DNA of 64,000 bases. It comes from Pedobacter schmidteae. GTDB taxonomy: Bacteria > Bacteroidota > Bacteroidia > Sphingobacteriales > Sphingobacteriaceae. The stretch is from contig CAMDKO010000002.1 in NCBI GenBank assembly GCA_945901155.1, positions 1-64,000 on the forward strand, written 5' to 3'. The translations under genes were made by a program, and so were the position numbers. The notes below the pieces were generated by a model. That model did not search any database and was not told where the DNA came from. It saw nothing but the letters and a program-made list of their open reading frames with translations. Of this stretch, positions 8,416-16,966 are shown in pieces (positions within the stretch are counted from its first letter, which is position 1; every line of letters starts with the position of its first letter).

Positions 8416-9687
8416 CTAGTTGATCCATTCAAAACCCGTATAAGGAACCAATGCTGCAGGAATTCTAATCCCATTTTCTGTCTGATTGTTCTCCAGTAGG
8501 GAAGCTACTATCCTGGGTAATGCAAGGGCACTCCCATTTAACGTATGTGCAAACTGAGACTTGCCTTCCTTACTTTTGAAACGTAGTTTCAGGCGGTTAC
8601 TCTGATAGGTTTCAAAATTTGATACGGAGGATACTTCAAGCCAACGAGCCTGTGCGGCACACCATACTTCCATATCATACGTTTTAGCTGAAGTAAATCC
8701 CATATCGCCTCCGCATAAGCTTAATACACGGTAAGGAAGCTCCAAGGCCTGCAGGAGTGACTGAACATACGCACTCATATCTTCAAGAACCTGATAAGAA
8801 TTAGATGGATGAACTACCTGCACGATCTCAACTTTATCAAACTGATGCAATCTATTCAAACCACGAACATGTGCACCATACGAACCGGCTTCTCTGCGGA
8901 AACAAGGAGTATATGCACAGTTTTTTACCGGCAACTCATCTTCCTTCAAGATCACATCACGATATAAATTAGTAATCGGAACCTCTGCAGTTGGAATCAG
9001 ATATAGATTATCAATGCCAATATGGTACATCTGACCTTCCTTATCTGGAAGCTGTCCGGTTCCAAAACCTGAGGCTTCATTTACCACGATAGGTGGCTGC
9101 ATTTCACGGTATCCGGCTTCACCGGCACGATCCAGAAAGAAATTGATAAGCGCACGCTGTAGTTTAGCACCTTTACCTTTATAAACAGGAAATCCGGCAC
9201 CGGCGATCTTGTTTCCAAGTTCAAAATCAATAATGTCATATTTCGTGGCCAGCTCCCAGTGTGGCAGCGCATTTTGCATCAGCTTAGGAATCTTTCCATT
9301 TTCGAGAGCAACCACATTTTCCTCGGGTGTTTTTCCTTTAGGAACAGAATTATGCGGCAAGTTAGGGAGTAATACAAGCTCATTTTGCAATAGAATTTCA
9401 ATGGCACTTAATTTATCACTCAAGATTTTAGTCTGCTCCTTATTGGTGTTTGACTGTGATTTTATGCTTTCTGCTTCATCTTTGAGACCCTGGCGCATCA
9501 GTTCGCCAATTTTTTTTGCAGATGCATTGGCCTCAGCAGCAATAGAGTCTAGCTGAGTTTGTGTTTTTCGGCGGTCATCATCTAATTTAATGATATTATC
9601 GACCAGCTCAGGATGTTTAAAATTCTTTACTGATAAACGATTTAAAACTTCATCCCTATTATCACGGATATAACTAACTTGCAGCAT
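8416..9687 (-). CDS. serS: Seryl-tRNA synthetase
   Basis: Class II aminoacyl-tRNA synthetase charging tRNA-Ser (and tRNA-Sec where present). The 423-residue protein starts at MLQVSYIRDNRDEV; the frame stays open 42 codons further upstream, but that stretch is unlike the family and overlaps the divergent rsmI promoter. Residues 1-110 form the antiparallel coiled-coil arm that binds the tRNA long variable arm. The catalytic core shows TAEVPITN (motif region), motif 2 CFRREAGSYG, and motif 3 LNGSALALPRIVASLLE. A match to the Bacteroidota -7 box lies 17 nt upstream. Divergent from rsmI. Confidence 0.97.
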   Translation of the reverse strand: MLQVSYIRDNRDEVLNRLSVKNFKHPELVDNIIKLDDDRRKTQTQLDSIAAEANASAKKIGELMRQGLKDEAESIKSQSNTNKEQTKILSDKLSAIEILLQNELVLLPNLPHNSVPKGKTPEENVVALENGKIPKLMQNALPHWELATKYDIIDFELGNKIAGAGFPVYKGKGAKLQRALINFFLDRAGEAGYREMQPPIVVNEASGFGTGQLPDKEGQMYHIGIDNLYLIPTAEVPITNLYRDVILKEDELPVKNCAYTPCFRREAGSYGAHVRGLNRLHQFDKVEIVQVVHPSNSYQVLEDMSAYVQSLLQALELPYRVLSLCGGDMGFTSAKTYDMEVWCAAQARWLEVSSVSNFETYQSNRLKLRFKSKEGKSQFAHTLNGSALALPRIVASLLENNQTENGIRIPAALVPYTGFEWIN

Positions 9688-9703
9688 CTTAAATAAATTT
9701 AGA

Positions 9704-9711
9704 CAAAGATA
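9704..9711 (-). promoter_or_regulatory. Candidate -7 box for serS
   Basis: TATCTTTG on the minus strand exactly matches the Bacteroidota -7 consensus TAnnTTTG, 17 nt before the chosen serS ATG, which supports that start and a leader of about 10 nt. No convincing -33 TTG is present at the expected spacing. Confidence 0.5.
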
Positions 9712-9782
9712 TAAACAGTTTGGAGTTTGGGCTTTGGTTTTGTAGTTTTTCCTTAATTTTTGCCCGAATAAAATAATAAACA

Positions 9783-10454
9783 ATGAGTGGCAAACTCTTC
9801 CTTGTACCAACACCGATCGGAAATCTTGAAGACATGAGCTTCAGGGCTATCCGAATTTTAAAGGAGGTGGACCTAATTCTTGCAGAAGATACCCGCACCA
9901 GTGCACCTTTACTGAAACATTTTGGGATTGATAAAAAGCTATTTTCTCATCATCAGCATAATGAGCATAAATCAGTTACCGAGGTTATTCGCTTTCTAAA
10001 AGAAGGTAAACAAATAGCCCTGATCTCTGATGCAGGAACACCAGCAATTTCAGATCCAGGTTTTTTACTTGTGCGTGAAGCCATCCGCAACGAAATTCCA
10101 TTGGAATGCCTTCCCGGAGCTACCGCATTTGTCCCGGCATTGGTCAATTCCGGATTAGCTGCCGACAGATTTACTTTTGAAGGGTTTTTACCGGTTAAAA
10201 AAGGCCGACAAACACGCATGAAAGAGCTTGCAAACGAAACACGCACCATGATTTTTTATGAATCTCCCCATCGATTGCTGAAAACCCTGGAGGAATTAGT
10301 CCATTATCTTGGTGCAGATCGCCAGGCTTCGGTATCAAGAGAACTGACTAAGATGTTTGAAGAAACTGTCAGGGGAACATTAAACGAAATTAAAATACAT
10401 TATGAAACTCATACATTAAAAGGCGAGATTGTTATTTGCGTTGCCGGCAAATAG
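9783..10454 (+). CDS. rsmI: 16S rRNA (cytidine-2'-O)-methyltransferase RsmI
   Basis: SAM-dependent methylase of C1402 in 16S rRNA, tetrapyrrole-methylase fold. The 223-residue sequence has LVPTPIGNLEDMSFRAI, EDTRTS, the SAM-binding ALISDAGTPAISDPG and PGATAFVPALVNSG in the expected order. It ends after the methylase domain, shorter than the roughly 285-residue E. coli protein, which has a C-terminal extension; the short form appears to be the usual one in this phylum. Divergent from serS with about 95 nt between the starts; followed 20 nt later by the PH-domain gene. Confidence 0.96.
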   Translation: MSGKLFLVPTPIGNLEDMSFRAIRILKEVDLILAEDTRTSAPLLKHFGIDKKLFSHHQHNEHKSVTEVIRFLKEGKQIALISDAGTPAISDPGFLLVREAIRNEIPLECLPGATAFVPALVNSGLAADRFTFEGFLPVKKGRQTRMKELANETRTMIFYESPHRLLKTLEELVHYLGADRQASVSRELTKMFEETVRGTLNEIKIHYETHTLKGEIVICVAGK

Positions 10455-10474
10455 AACCTTTAAAAAAATAAATT

Positions 10475-11083
10475 ATGCTAAGCGAACACTATTTATCTGA
10501 TGATCAGGATCCAAAAACTGCTGAAAAGGTTTTAGGGAAGTTAGGCGATATGCTTACCTCTGGCGAGGCCGTAATTTATCTGGCTATTCAGAAAAAACCA
10601 GCGGTTACTCTCATTCCGGATTGTATTGCGGTAACCAATAAAAGGATCGTATGCTTTATTCCTGAAAACCTTGGACTTACAACCAATTATATCATATTTA
10701 CCTGGGCGGAAGTCAAAGAAGTATTTTTTAAAGAAGCATTTTTTAGCTCAAAAATTGTCATTATCCCTAAAAAAGGTGAAAATACAAGCATTGATTACAT
10801 ACCCAAAGTTCAGGCTAGAAAACTGTTTCAATTCTGCAATGAGCAGATTGAAAAGCATAAATTAATACCTTCAGGACCAAAAACTGCAGCAGAAAATAAG
10901 AATTTGGATGAAGATTATGACTCTTACATTGAAATTAAGGAAGAAAATACCCCATTAATAAGCACAGATATGGAAGATGAACTTACTCAGAAATTGAAAA
11001 AATTGAAAATTCTATTTGAAAAGCAACTCATTAGTCAGGAAGAATACGAACGTAAAAAAGCAGATATTTTATCTCAATTATAA
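10475..11083 (+). CDS. PH-like (YokE-type) domain protein with C-terminal SHOCT-like motif
   Basis: A 202-residue soluble protein. Residues 25-130 read like a bacterial PH domain: alternating beta strands with AVTNKRIVCFIP, then WAEVKEVFF and a terminal helix. After an acidic linker, the last 35 residues (LKKLKILFEKQLISQEEYERKK) match the SHOCT-type short helical module common at C-termini of PH-like proteins. The precise function is unknown; such domains are thought to mediate membrane or protein oligomerisation. Its TAA directly precedes the lnt ATG, so the two are very likely co-transcribed. Confidence 0.85.
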   Translation: MLSEHYLSDDQDPKTAEKVLGKLGDMLTSGEAVIYLAIQKKPAVTLIPDCIAVTNKRIVCFIPENLGLTTNYIIFTWAEVKEVFFKEAFFSSKIVIIPKKGENTSIDYIPKVQARKLFQFCNEQIEKHKLIPSGPKTAAENKNLDEDYDSYIEIKEENTPLISTDMEDELTQKLKKLKILFEKQLISQEEYERKKADILSQL

Positions 11084-12697
11084 ATGAAAAAGAATTACCA
11101 GCTCGCATTACTCAGTGCATTTCTGCTATGGCTGGCATGGCCACCAATCCCATTCACTGCCATTATTCTAATTGTAGCATTGGTGCCACTACTTCAGGCT
11201 GCAGAAAACATCATTCAATCAGAAGAAAAAAAGAAAGGCCGACTGATCTGGAGAATTGCCATAATTTGCTTTTTTATCTGGAATACTGCCTGTATATATT
11301 GGGTTTTCAACTCCCTAAATGCAGTAATGCCTGCATGGTTGGCAATTATTATTGCACAGATCCCTTTTTGCCTGGGCGCAGTACTCATGACTCTTGCCTT
11401 CTGGCTTTACTACCGCCTGAGACTAATAACAAGCAGGATCTGGAGTTATGCCGGACTGATCTGCTTCTGGATAGGGTATGAATACCTGCATCAAACATGG
11501 GACCTATCTTTCCCATGGATGAATCTTGGTAATGGGTTTGCAGAATCGCATTACCTGATTCAATGGTATGAATATACAGGTGTATATGGTGGCACATTAT
11601 GGATCTTATTATCCAATATTCTTGTTTTTGAAACCATGCTTGCTATAAAAAGCAAGGCACCGAAAGCAAAGCAAATCAAACTTCAGACTTTCACGGCATC
11701 TTTGATATTGATTCCCATATTTAGCTCCGTCCTTATCTATATTAATTATGAGGAGAAGATAAATCCTGCAAATATTGTTGTGGTTCAGCCCAATATTGAT
11801 CCTTATGATAAATTCGGAAAATTAGCCGCTTCAGATCAGGTTGCAAAACTGATCAAGCTGTCAGAATCAATAGGTCAGACCAATACCGAATTTTTTGTAT
11901 GGCCTGAGACTGCCATTTCAAGAGGTACAGAAGAAAGAAGTTTTAGAGGAGATGAGAATTTTATCCAAATACAGGAATTTTTAAAGAATTATAAAAACGG
12001 AAACTTGCTTACAGGAATAGAAAGTTTTGCCGTTTACGATACAGCAATGACAGAAACTGCTAGATATGACAGCAGATCAAATATCTATTATGATGTTTTC
12101 AATGCCGCTGTGTTTATTGAAAATTCTGCAAAACTACAATTCTATCATAAATCGAAACTCGTTCCTGGAGTAGAACAAACTCCATTCTCAAATTCAATGG
12201 CATTTTTAAAGCCTGCATTCGCTGCTTTCGGTGGATCATCGGGAAGCTATGGTAAACAGAGTGAACCATCTGTATTCTATTCACAGAGTGGAATTGGATC
12301 AGCCCCTGTAATTTGTTATGAATCTATCTGGGGAGAATATGTTGCTGATTACATTAAGAAAGATGCACAGTTCATCGCAATTATTACCAATGATGGCTGG
12401 TGGGGTAATACCTCGGGTAAAGACCAGCATTTGCAATATGCCAAACTTAGAGCAATTGAAACAAGAAGGTGGGTAGCGCGCTCTGCCAATACAGGAATAT
12501 CAGCTTTTATTGATCAGCGCGGTACCATTATACAACGCACAAAATGGTGGATGCCAGGAGTTTTAAAGCAAGATATTAATCTGAATGAGCAAATTACATT
12601 CTATGTAAAACATGGTGATTATATCGCAAAAGCCGGAGCTATAGGAAGTGCTCTGTTTGCATTATTTCTTATAATAGGGATTTTTAAGTATAAGTAA
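11084..12697 (+). CDS. lnt: Apolipoprotein N-acyltransferase
   Basis: Inner-membrane enzyme that adds the third acyl chain to the N-terminal cysteine of lipoproteins. The 537-residue protein has 6-7 N-terminal membrane segments (residues about 5-215), a periplasmic nitrilase-fold domain, and a final membrane helix (AGAIGSALFALFLIIGIF). The catalytic triad is intact: E275 in WPETA, K356 in YHKSKLVPG, C411 in VICYES; TNDGWWG and the RAIETRR block follow. It works after LspA, which is also in this window. The stop codon lies within the first unit of a heptamer repeat array. Confidence 0.97.
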   Translation: MKKNYQLALLSAFLLWLAWPPIPFTAIILIVALVPLLQAAENIIQSEEKKKGRLIWRIAIICFFIWNTACIYWVFNSLNAVMPAWLAIIIAQIPFCLGAVLMTLAFWLYYRLRLITSRIWSYAGLICFWIGYEYLHQTWDLSFPWMNLGNGFAESHYLIQWYEYTGVYGGTLWILLSNILVFETMLAIKSKAPKAKQIKLQTFTASLILIPIFSSVLIYINYEEKINPANIVVVQPNIDPYDKFGKLAASDQVAKLIKLSESIGQTNTEFFVWPETAISRGTEERSFRGDENFIQIQEFLKNYKNGNLLTGIESFAVYDTAMTETARYDSRSNIYYDVFNAAVFIENSAKLQFYHKSKLVPGVEQTPFSNSMAFLKPAFAAFGGSSGSYGKQSEPSVFYSQSGIGSAPVICYESIWGEYVADYIKKDAQFIAIITNDGWWGNTSGKDQHLQYAKLRAIETRRWVARSANTGISAFIDQRGTIIQRTKWWMPGVLKQDINLNEQITFYVKHGDYIAKAGAIGSALFALFLIIGIFKYK

Positions 12698-12839
12698 TAA
12701 GTTATAGGTAATAAGTTATAAGGGGAAAGCTGAAAGGGGAAAGCTGAAAGCAAAAAGGTAAAAGCTGAAAGCAAAAAGGTAAAAGCTGAAAGGTAAAAGC
12801 TGAAAGCTGAAAGCTGAAAGTAAAAAGCAAAAAGTAGAG
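12693..12839. repeat. Array of 21 in-phase heptamers (RGNNNRR type)
   Basis: Reading from 12693 in steps of 7 gives 21 consecutive units with no insertion or deletion, each beginning AG (one GG). Most are AGCTGAA, AGGTAAA, AGCAAAA or AGGGGAA; the first four are AGTAATA, AGTTATA, GGTAATA, AGTTATA. Units differ in sequence but keep phase. The array overlaps the lnt stop codon (12695-12697) at its left end. It is in the convergent lnt-nadE gap and does not look coding. Confidence 0.93.
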
Positions 12840-12882
12840 AAGAGCAATCATTAGAAATGAAGTAGTATAAAGCAATTTAAAT

Positions 12883-12924
12883 AGTATTGAGTAGAGAGTA
12901 TTGAGTATTGAGATTGGAGATTGG
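12883..12924. repeat. Second heptamer array (six AG-initial units)
   Basis: AGTATTG, AGTAGAG, AGTATTG, AGTATTG, AGATTGG, AGATTGG, six indel-free heptamers between the main array and nadE. It is the same period as the preceding array but one base out of phase with it. Confidence 0.85.
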
Positions 12925-12994
12925 ATTAAGCTTCAAATTACTATTTAATAGTAAAATCAGAAAGAGTTTTAATGCAATAAAACTAATATTACAA

Positions 12995-13072
12995 GTTATG
13001 TGTTAACAGATAACCCGATAGCTATCGGGTGACCACAGACAACTGACAACTGACAACAGATACCTGCTAACT
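12995..13072. repeat. Heptamer-like tract with embedded perfect palindrome, abutting nadE stop
   Basis: GTTATGT, GTTAACA, GATAACC precede the perfect 18-bp palindrome ACCCGATAGCTATCGGGT (13013-13030), which overlaps the last of these, then six units GACCACA, GACAACT, GACAACT, GACAACA, GATACCT, GCTAACT (13031-13072) run into the nadE stop codon (13067-13069). The palindrome could act as a terminator or structural hairpin between the convergent lnt and nadE genes. Confidence 0.75.
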
Positions 13073-14707
13073 CAAATATTTCCCCACAATAGGCATCCTT
13101 CTGCCAATTCCGAAGGCCTTTGGAGATACCCTTAAAATTGGCGGTGCTTGATTTCGTTTGAATTCGGCAACATTAACCATACGCAAAATCCGTTTTACTA
13201 AAGCTTCTTCATATCCCATTGCAATTAGTTCTGCAGAGCTCTTTTTAAGTTCAATGTACTGATACAATACCCCATCAAGAATATCATATTCTGGCAAGGA
13301 ATCAGAATCTTTCTGTCCTGGGCGAAGCTCTGCAGAGGGAGGTTTAACAATGCTGTTCTCGGGAATAATTTTCCTCTCCCGGTTAAGGTAATGAGCAAGT
13401 TTGTAAACCTGTGTTTTATATACATCGCCAAGCACGGCAATGGCACCCGCCATATCACCGTATAAGGTGCCATATCCAACAGCACACTCACTTTTATTAG
13501 ATGTATTGAGAAGTATATAACCAAACTTATTTGACATCGCCATCACAATAATCGCTCTGCTCCTAGACTGAATATTCTCCTCTGCCACATTAAAAGGAAG
13601 ATTCTTAAAGGCAGGTTTCATCATATTACCGAACGCGGCGGCGGCCTCTTTGATTGGTATTATTTCATGTTTACATCCCAAATTATTTACCAGATCCAAT
13701 GCATCCTGAATGGAATGATCACTTGAGTATTCTGAAGGCATCAATACTGCCATCACATTATCAGGACCCAGTGCTTCGGCAGCAAGTGCACAAACGAGTG
13801 CAGAGTCAATGCCTCCTGATAGCCCTAGAATGGCCTTGCTGAATCCTGATTTTTTAAAATAATCCCTAATCCCAAGAATCAATGCATCATGTATTTGCTG
13901 AATGTCGTTTTGAGGATCATGAACTATTGGTTTATGGCCAATGATTTTTCCGTTTTCAAACGAATAAATTTTAAGGCTTTCAGAGAAATAAGGAAACTCA
14001 TCAAGCAAAGAACCATCCTGATCAAAGACCAACGAACCCCCATCAAAAATAATTTCGGTTTGAGCTCCAACCTGATTAACATATAAGAGTGGTAGCCGAT
14101 AGTTTCTGCAATTATCTCCCAATATCTGTACCCTTTCTTCATCATGATTATACGCAAAAGGAGATGCTGCAATATTGATCATCAGATCGGGATTCTCATT
14201 GATTAGCATATCCATTGGCGAAATAACATACATCGGATTATCATTGATATTCCACATATCCTCGCAGATGGTTAGTGCTATCCGATGACCCATAAACTCA
14301 ATACAAGCAAAATTTACTGCCGGCTCAAAATAGCGATACTCATCAAAAACATCATAATTAGGAAGTAATGCTTTATTGACAGTAGATTTTATTTGAGTAT
14401 CCTCAATAAAATAAGCCGAGTTATAGAGATCCTTACCCTTAATAGTTGGATTCTTTGTTGGTAGACCAATAATACAGGCAATACCTTTACATGCGGCCGC
14501 AATCTTTTGTGCGGATGCTTCACACCGATCGATAAACTCAGAAAATTCCAGAAAATCACGTGGCGAATAGCCGCAAACAGACAATTCGGCAAACACAACC
14601 AGATCGGCACCCTGCAGTTTTGCAGACTGAATAGCATCAATTATCTTGTTTGTATTGTAATCAAAATCACCAATAATGTAATTTAGTTGCGCAAGGGCTA
14701 TTTTCAT
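13067..14707 (-). CDS. nadE: NAD+ synthetase, glutamine-dependent
   Basis: Cytoplasmic enzyme for the last step of NAD synthesis, amidating deamido-NAD with ammonia from glutamine. The 546-residue protein is the two-domain form: an N-terminal nitrilase-type glutaminase (AELSVCGYSPRD with the catalytic Glu, KALLPNYDVF with the Lys, ALTICEDMWN with the nucleophilic Cys) and a C-terminal synthetase with the P-loop-like LGLSGGIDSALVCALAAEALG and LLNTSNKSECAVGYGT. The C-terminal RRMPIVGKYL is typical. Convergent with lnt; divergent from gldB with about 97 nt between starts. Confidence 0.97.
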   Translation of the reverse strand: MKIALAQLNYIIGDFDYNTNKIIDAIQSAKLQGADLVVFAELSVCGYSPRDFLEFSEFIDRCEASAQKIAAACKGIACIIGLPTKNPTIKGKDLYNSAYFIEDTQIKSTVNKALLPNYDVFDEYRYFEPAVNFACIEFMGHRIALTICEDMWNINDNPMYVISPMDMLINENPDLMINIAASPFAYNHDEERVQILGDNCRNYRLPLLYVNQVGAQTEIIFDGGSLVFDQDGSLLDEFPYFSESLKIYSFENGKIIGHKPIVHDPQNDIQQIHDALILGIRDYFKKSGFSKAILGLSGGIDSALVCALAAEALGPDNVMAVLMPSEYSSDHSIQDALDLVNNLGCKHEIIPIKEAAAAFGNMMKPAFKNLPFNVAEENIQSRSRAIIVMAMSNKFGYILLNTSNKSECAVGYGTLYGDMAGAIAVLGDVYKTQVYKLAHYLNRERKIIPENSIVKPPSAELRPGQKDSDSLPEYDILDGVLYQYIELKKSSAELIAMGYEEALVKRILRMVNVAEFKRNQAPPILRVSPKAFGIGRRMPIVGKYLS

Positions 14708-14804
14708 TCTCTAATTCTTTATCATCAAAGGCTCAATTACCTATTTAGAAGCTTAATACATAATTTACTAAGCATTTTCATAATTTAGCAGCTAATACTG
14801 TAAT

Positions 14805-15833
14805 ATGAGACCCAAGCAAATTTACCTGTTTTTTTTGATATGCCTGATCTTCCTTTCTTGTAATGACAAAAAGGCTCCAGATATCAGCAATATCAAGCTG
14901 AATATGAAGATTGAACGATTTGATCAGGAACTTGGCAGCCTTAAACCTGATGAAATTTCAGAAAAAATTCCTGCTCTGAGAAAAAAATATAGCTGGTTCT
15001 TTGATGACTACATGGAAAAAATAATCAGTGCAGGTCAGGTAACTGACACTGTTTATTACACTAATCTAAGGTCAATATTTCAAAATAAAGACTACTTGGA
15101 ACTTAAATCGACTGTCGATAAAACCTTTCCTAACCTCAAACAGCAGGAAGAAGAAATCAATAGGGCATTTAAATACATTCGATACTATTATCCAAAGCAA
15201 AAATTACCGCGATTGATCAGTTTCTTATCTGGATTTGCGGTACAAACTCCAATTGGCAACGACTATATTGGAATAGGGCTTGACATGTTTCTGGGAGAAA
15301 GCGGATCACGCTTCTACCCTGCATTGAGGCAAAGTATACCTGCTTATATTGCCAGAAGATTCAACCCTCAGAATATTAGTCCGAGGGTCATTGAATCTTT
15401 TATCCGTGAAGAGATGTTTCCGGATCAGGACAGCGACCGAAATCTATTATCTAAAATGATCTATAATGGCAAAATCCTTTATCTGATGGATGCATTAATG
15501 CCTGAAACGAATGACTCCCTGAAGATCGGATATACCAAGGAACAGTTGGATTGGTGCAGCGATAATGAAGCTAGCATTTGGGCATATTTGCTACAGAACG
15601 AACTTTTGTTTGAATCAGATTACATGAAGATTCAGAAATATCTAGCTGAAGCCCCTTTCACACCTGGAGTAGGCGAAAATTCGTCATCTGCTCCTAAATT
15701 AGGCATTTGGACCGGGTGGCAGATCGTCAGGAAATACATGGATAAAAATCCAGAAGTTAGTCTTCAAGAATTGATGCTTGAAAAAGACTCGCAAAAAATA
15801 TTGACAGATTCCAAATATAAACCAAGGAATTAA
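14805..15833 (+). CDS. gldB: Gliding motility lipoprotein GldB
   Basis: A 342-residue predicted lipoprotein: hydrophobic leader with the lipobox FLSC, so the mature protein starts at Cys19. The body matches my recollection of GldB: KIERFDQEL, IGIGLDMFLGE, MIYNGKILYLMDALMP, IGYTKEQLDWC, NEASIWAYLLQNELLFESD and WTGWQIVRKYMDKNP. GldB is needed for gliding and type IX secretion in Flavobacterium, though its biochemical role is unclear. In flavobacteria gldC usually follows gldB; here a patatin-like gene follows instead. Whether this organism glides cannot be said from the sequence. Confidence 0.9.
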   Translation: MRPKQIYLFFLICLIFLSCNDKKAPDISNIKLNMKIERFDQELGSLKPDEISEKIPALRKKYSWFFDDYMEKIISAGQVTDTVYYTNLRSIFQNKDYLELKSTVDKTFPNLKQQEEEINRAFKYIRYYYPKQKLPRLISFLSGFAVQTPIGNDYIGIGLDMFLGESGSRFYPALRQSIPAYIARRFNPQNISPRVIESFIREEMFPDQDSDRNLLSKMIYNGKILYLMDALMPETNDSLKIGYTKEQLDWCSDNEASIWAYLLQNELLFESDYMKIQKYLAEAPFTPGVGENSSSAPKLGIWTGWQIVRKYMDKNPEVSLQELMLEKDSQKILTDSKYKPRN

Positions 15834-15866
15834 TCTTATTATCACACAAGCCTGTAATCAATACGT

Positions 15867-16640
15867 ATGAAAATCGGACTAGTATTATCTGGCGGAGGTA
15901 TCCGTGGAATTGCCCATTTAGGTGTTTTACAGGCTCTATCTGAGGCCGGAATCAAATTCAACAGAATTAGCGGAACGAGCGCTGGTTCAATAGTGGGTGC
16001 ATTATTTGCACAAGGAATTGAACCTGCCGAAATTCTTAAGGTTTTTATGAAGACCCACCTTTATAAGTATATCAGACCAGCTTTCAGAGCTAAAGGGCTC
16101 ATGTCATTAGATAAAATCAGGACTCTTCTTCTGGAATATATCCCTCATAATTCATTTGAGGGCCTAAAAATACCCATGATTATTACCGCTACCAATTTCA
16201 ATGAATGTAAAGTGAAGTACTTCAGTTCTGGCGAACTAATTAATCCCATTTTAGCTTCTAGTGCCATACCTGTGTTTTTTAAACCGATTGAAATTGAAGG
16301 GAAAATTTATATCGATGGGGGTATCTTAAATAATTTTCCAATAGAACCACTCAGGTCGGATTGCGACTTTATTATCGGATCATCTTGTAACCATCTTCCT
16401 GATACTGATAACATTGAAAGCTATCGTAGCCTCATTGAACGATCGATAATTATGTCTATCAATTCAGATATGGCCGTAAAAGCAGAATATTGCGATGTAA
16501 TAATTGAACCTCATGGCATGGGTGCAACTAGTGTGTTTGATGTGTCAAAAACTGAGGAAATCTATTGGCTAGCTTACGAAGCCGCATTAAGGAAATTGCA
16601 GACAGATCAAAAGCTTCAAAAACTTATCGAAAAAAAATGA
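15867..16640 (+). CDS. Patatin-like phospholipase, RssA/NTE type
   Basis: A 257-residue cytoplasmic serine lipid hydrolase of the patatin family. The oxyanion motif LSGGGIRG lies at residues 6-13, the nucleophile elbow GTSAGS at about 37-42 (Ser39), and the catalytic Asp in DGGILNN near residue 150; the Ser-Asp dyad is complete. There is no signal peptide, so it acts inside the cell or on the inner leaflet, with the natural lipid unknown. It starts 33 nt after gldB on the same strand and may share its transcript. A terminator hairpin follows. Confidence 0.93.
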   Translation: MKIGLVLSGGGIRGIAHLGVLQALSEAGIKFNRISGTSAGSIVGALFAQGIEPAEILKVFMKTHLYKYIRPAFRAKGLMSLDKIRTLLLEYIPHNSFEGLKIPMIITATNFNECKVKYFSSGELINPILASSAIPVFFKPIEIEGKIYIDGGILNNFPIEPLRSDCDFIIGSSCNHLPDTDNIESYRSLIERSIIMSINSDMAVKAEYCDVIIEPHGMGATSVFDVSKTEEIYWLAYEAALRKLQTDQKLQKLIEKK

Positions 16641-16649
16641 AATTCTAAA

Positions 16650-16685
16650 AAAAGGCCCATAACCATTATGGATATGAGCCTTCAT
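16650..16685 (-). terminator. Terminator hairpin between convergent genes
   Basis: Stem AAGGCCCATA (16652-16661) and TATGAGCCTT (16673-16682) with one mismatch and an 11-nt loop. On the minus strand it is followed by a T-rich run (complement of the A-run at 16647-16653), so it fits best as the terminator of the small membrane-protein gene; it may also stop the patatin transcript. Confidence 0.7.
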
Positions 16686-16701
16686 TCATATACTAAATTA
16701 C

Positions 16702-16911
16702 TTATTTCAATATTCTAACCACTGCTCTGAGGCAGATTACTGCTCCTAATACCCATAAAACATTGGATACAATACTGATCATAGGCCATGAACCTGTGAA
16801 ACGTAGGAATATACCAATCAAACCAATTACTATTCCTACAATAATAGTACCGTAATGAGCCGGATTATTAGCTTCAGCAGTTGCGTTATTTTTATTTAAT
16901 GAATCTTCCAT
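16702..16911 (-). CDS. Small two-helix membrane protein
   Basis: A 69-residue protein with a polar N-terminus (about 20 residues rich in N, A and E) and two hydrophobic segments, GTIIVGIVIGLIGIFLRF and MISIVSNVLWVLGAVICL. I do not recognise a named family; small proteins of this kind are often annotated hypothetical in Bacteroidota. A terminator hairpin lies directly downstream and it sits upstream-to-downstream of nothing obvious, with atpG 55 nt away on the same strand, so it could be read through from the ATP synthase operon. Coding potential is supported by its composition and by the terminator, not by a domain. Confidence 0.7.
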   Translation of the reverse strand: MEDSLNKNNATAEANNPAHYGTIIVGIVIGLIGIFLRFTGSWPMISIVSNVLWVLGAVICLRAVVRILK

Positions 16912-16966
16912 TTCCGTTTATTGAGAAGGTATAAATTTACAAATCTAATTTTCAGTTCAAAATTAA

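Noticed and set aside
9688-9813. Longer serS start
   Set aside because: The extra 42 residues are not seryl-tRNA synthetase sequence and would overlap the divergent rsmI start and the serS -7 box.
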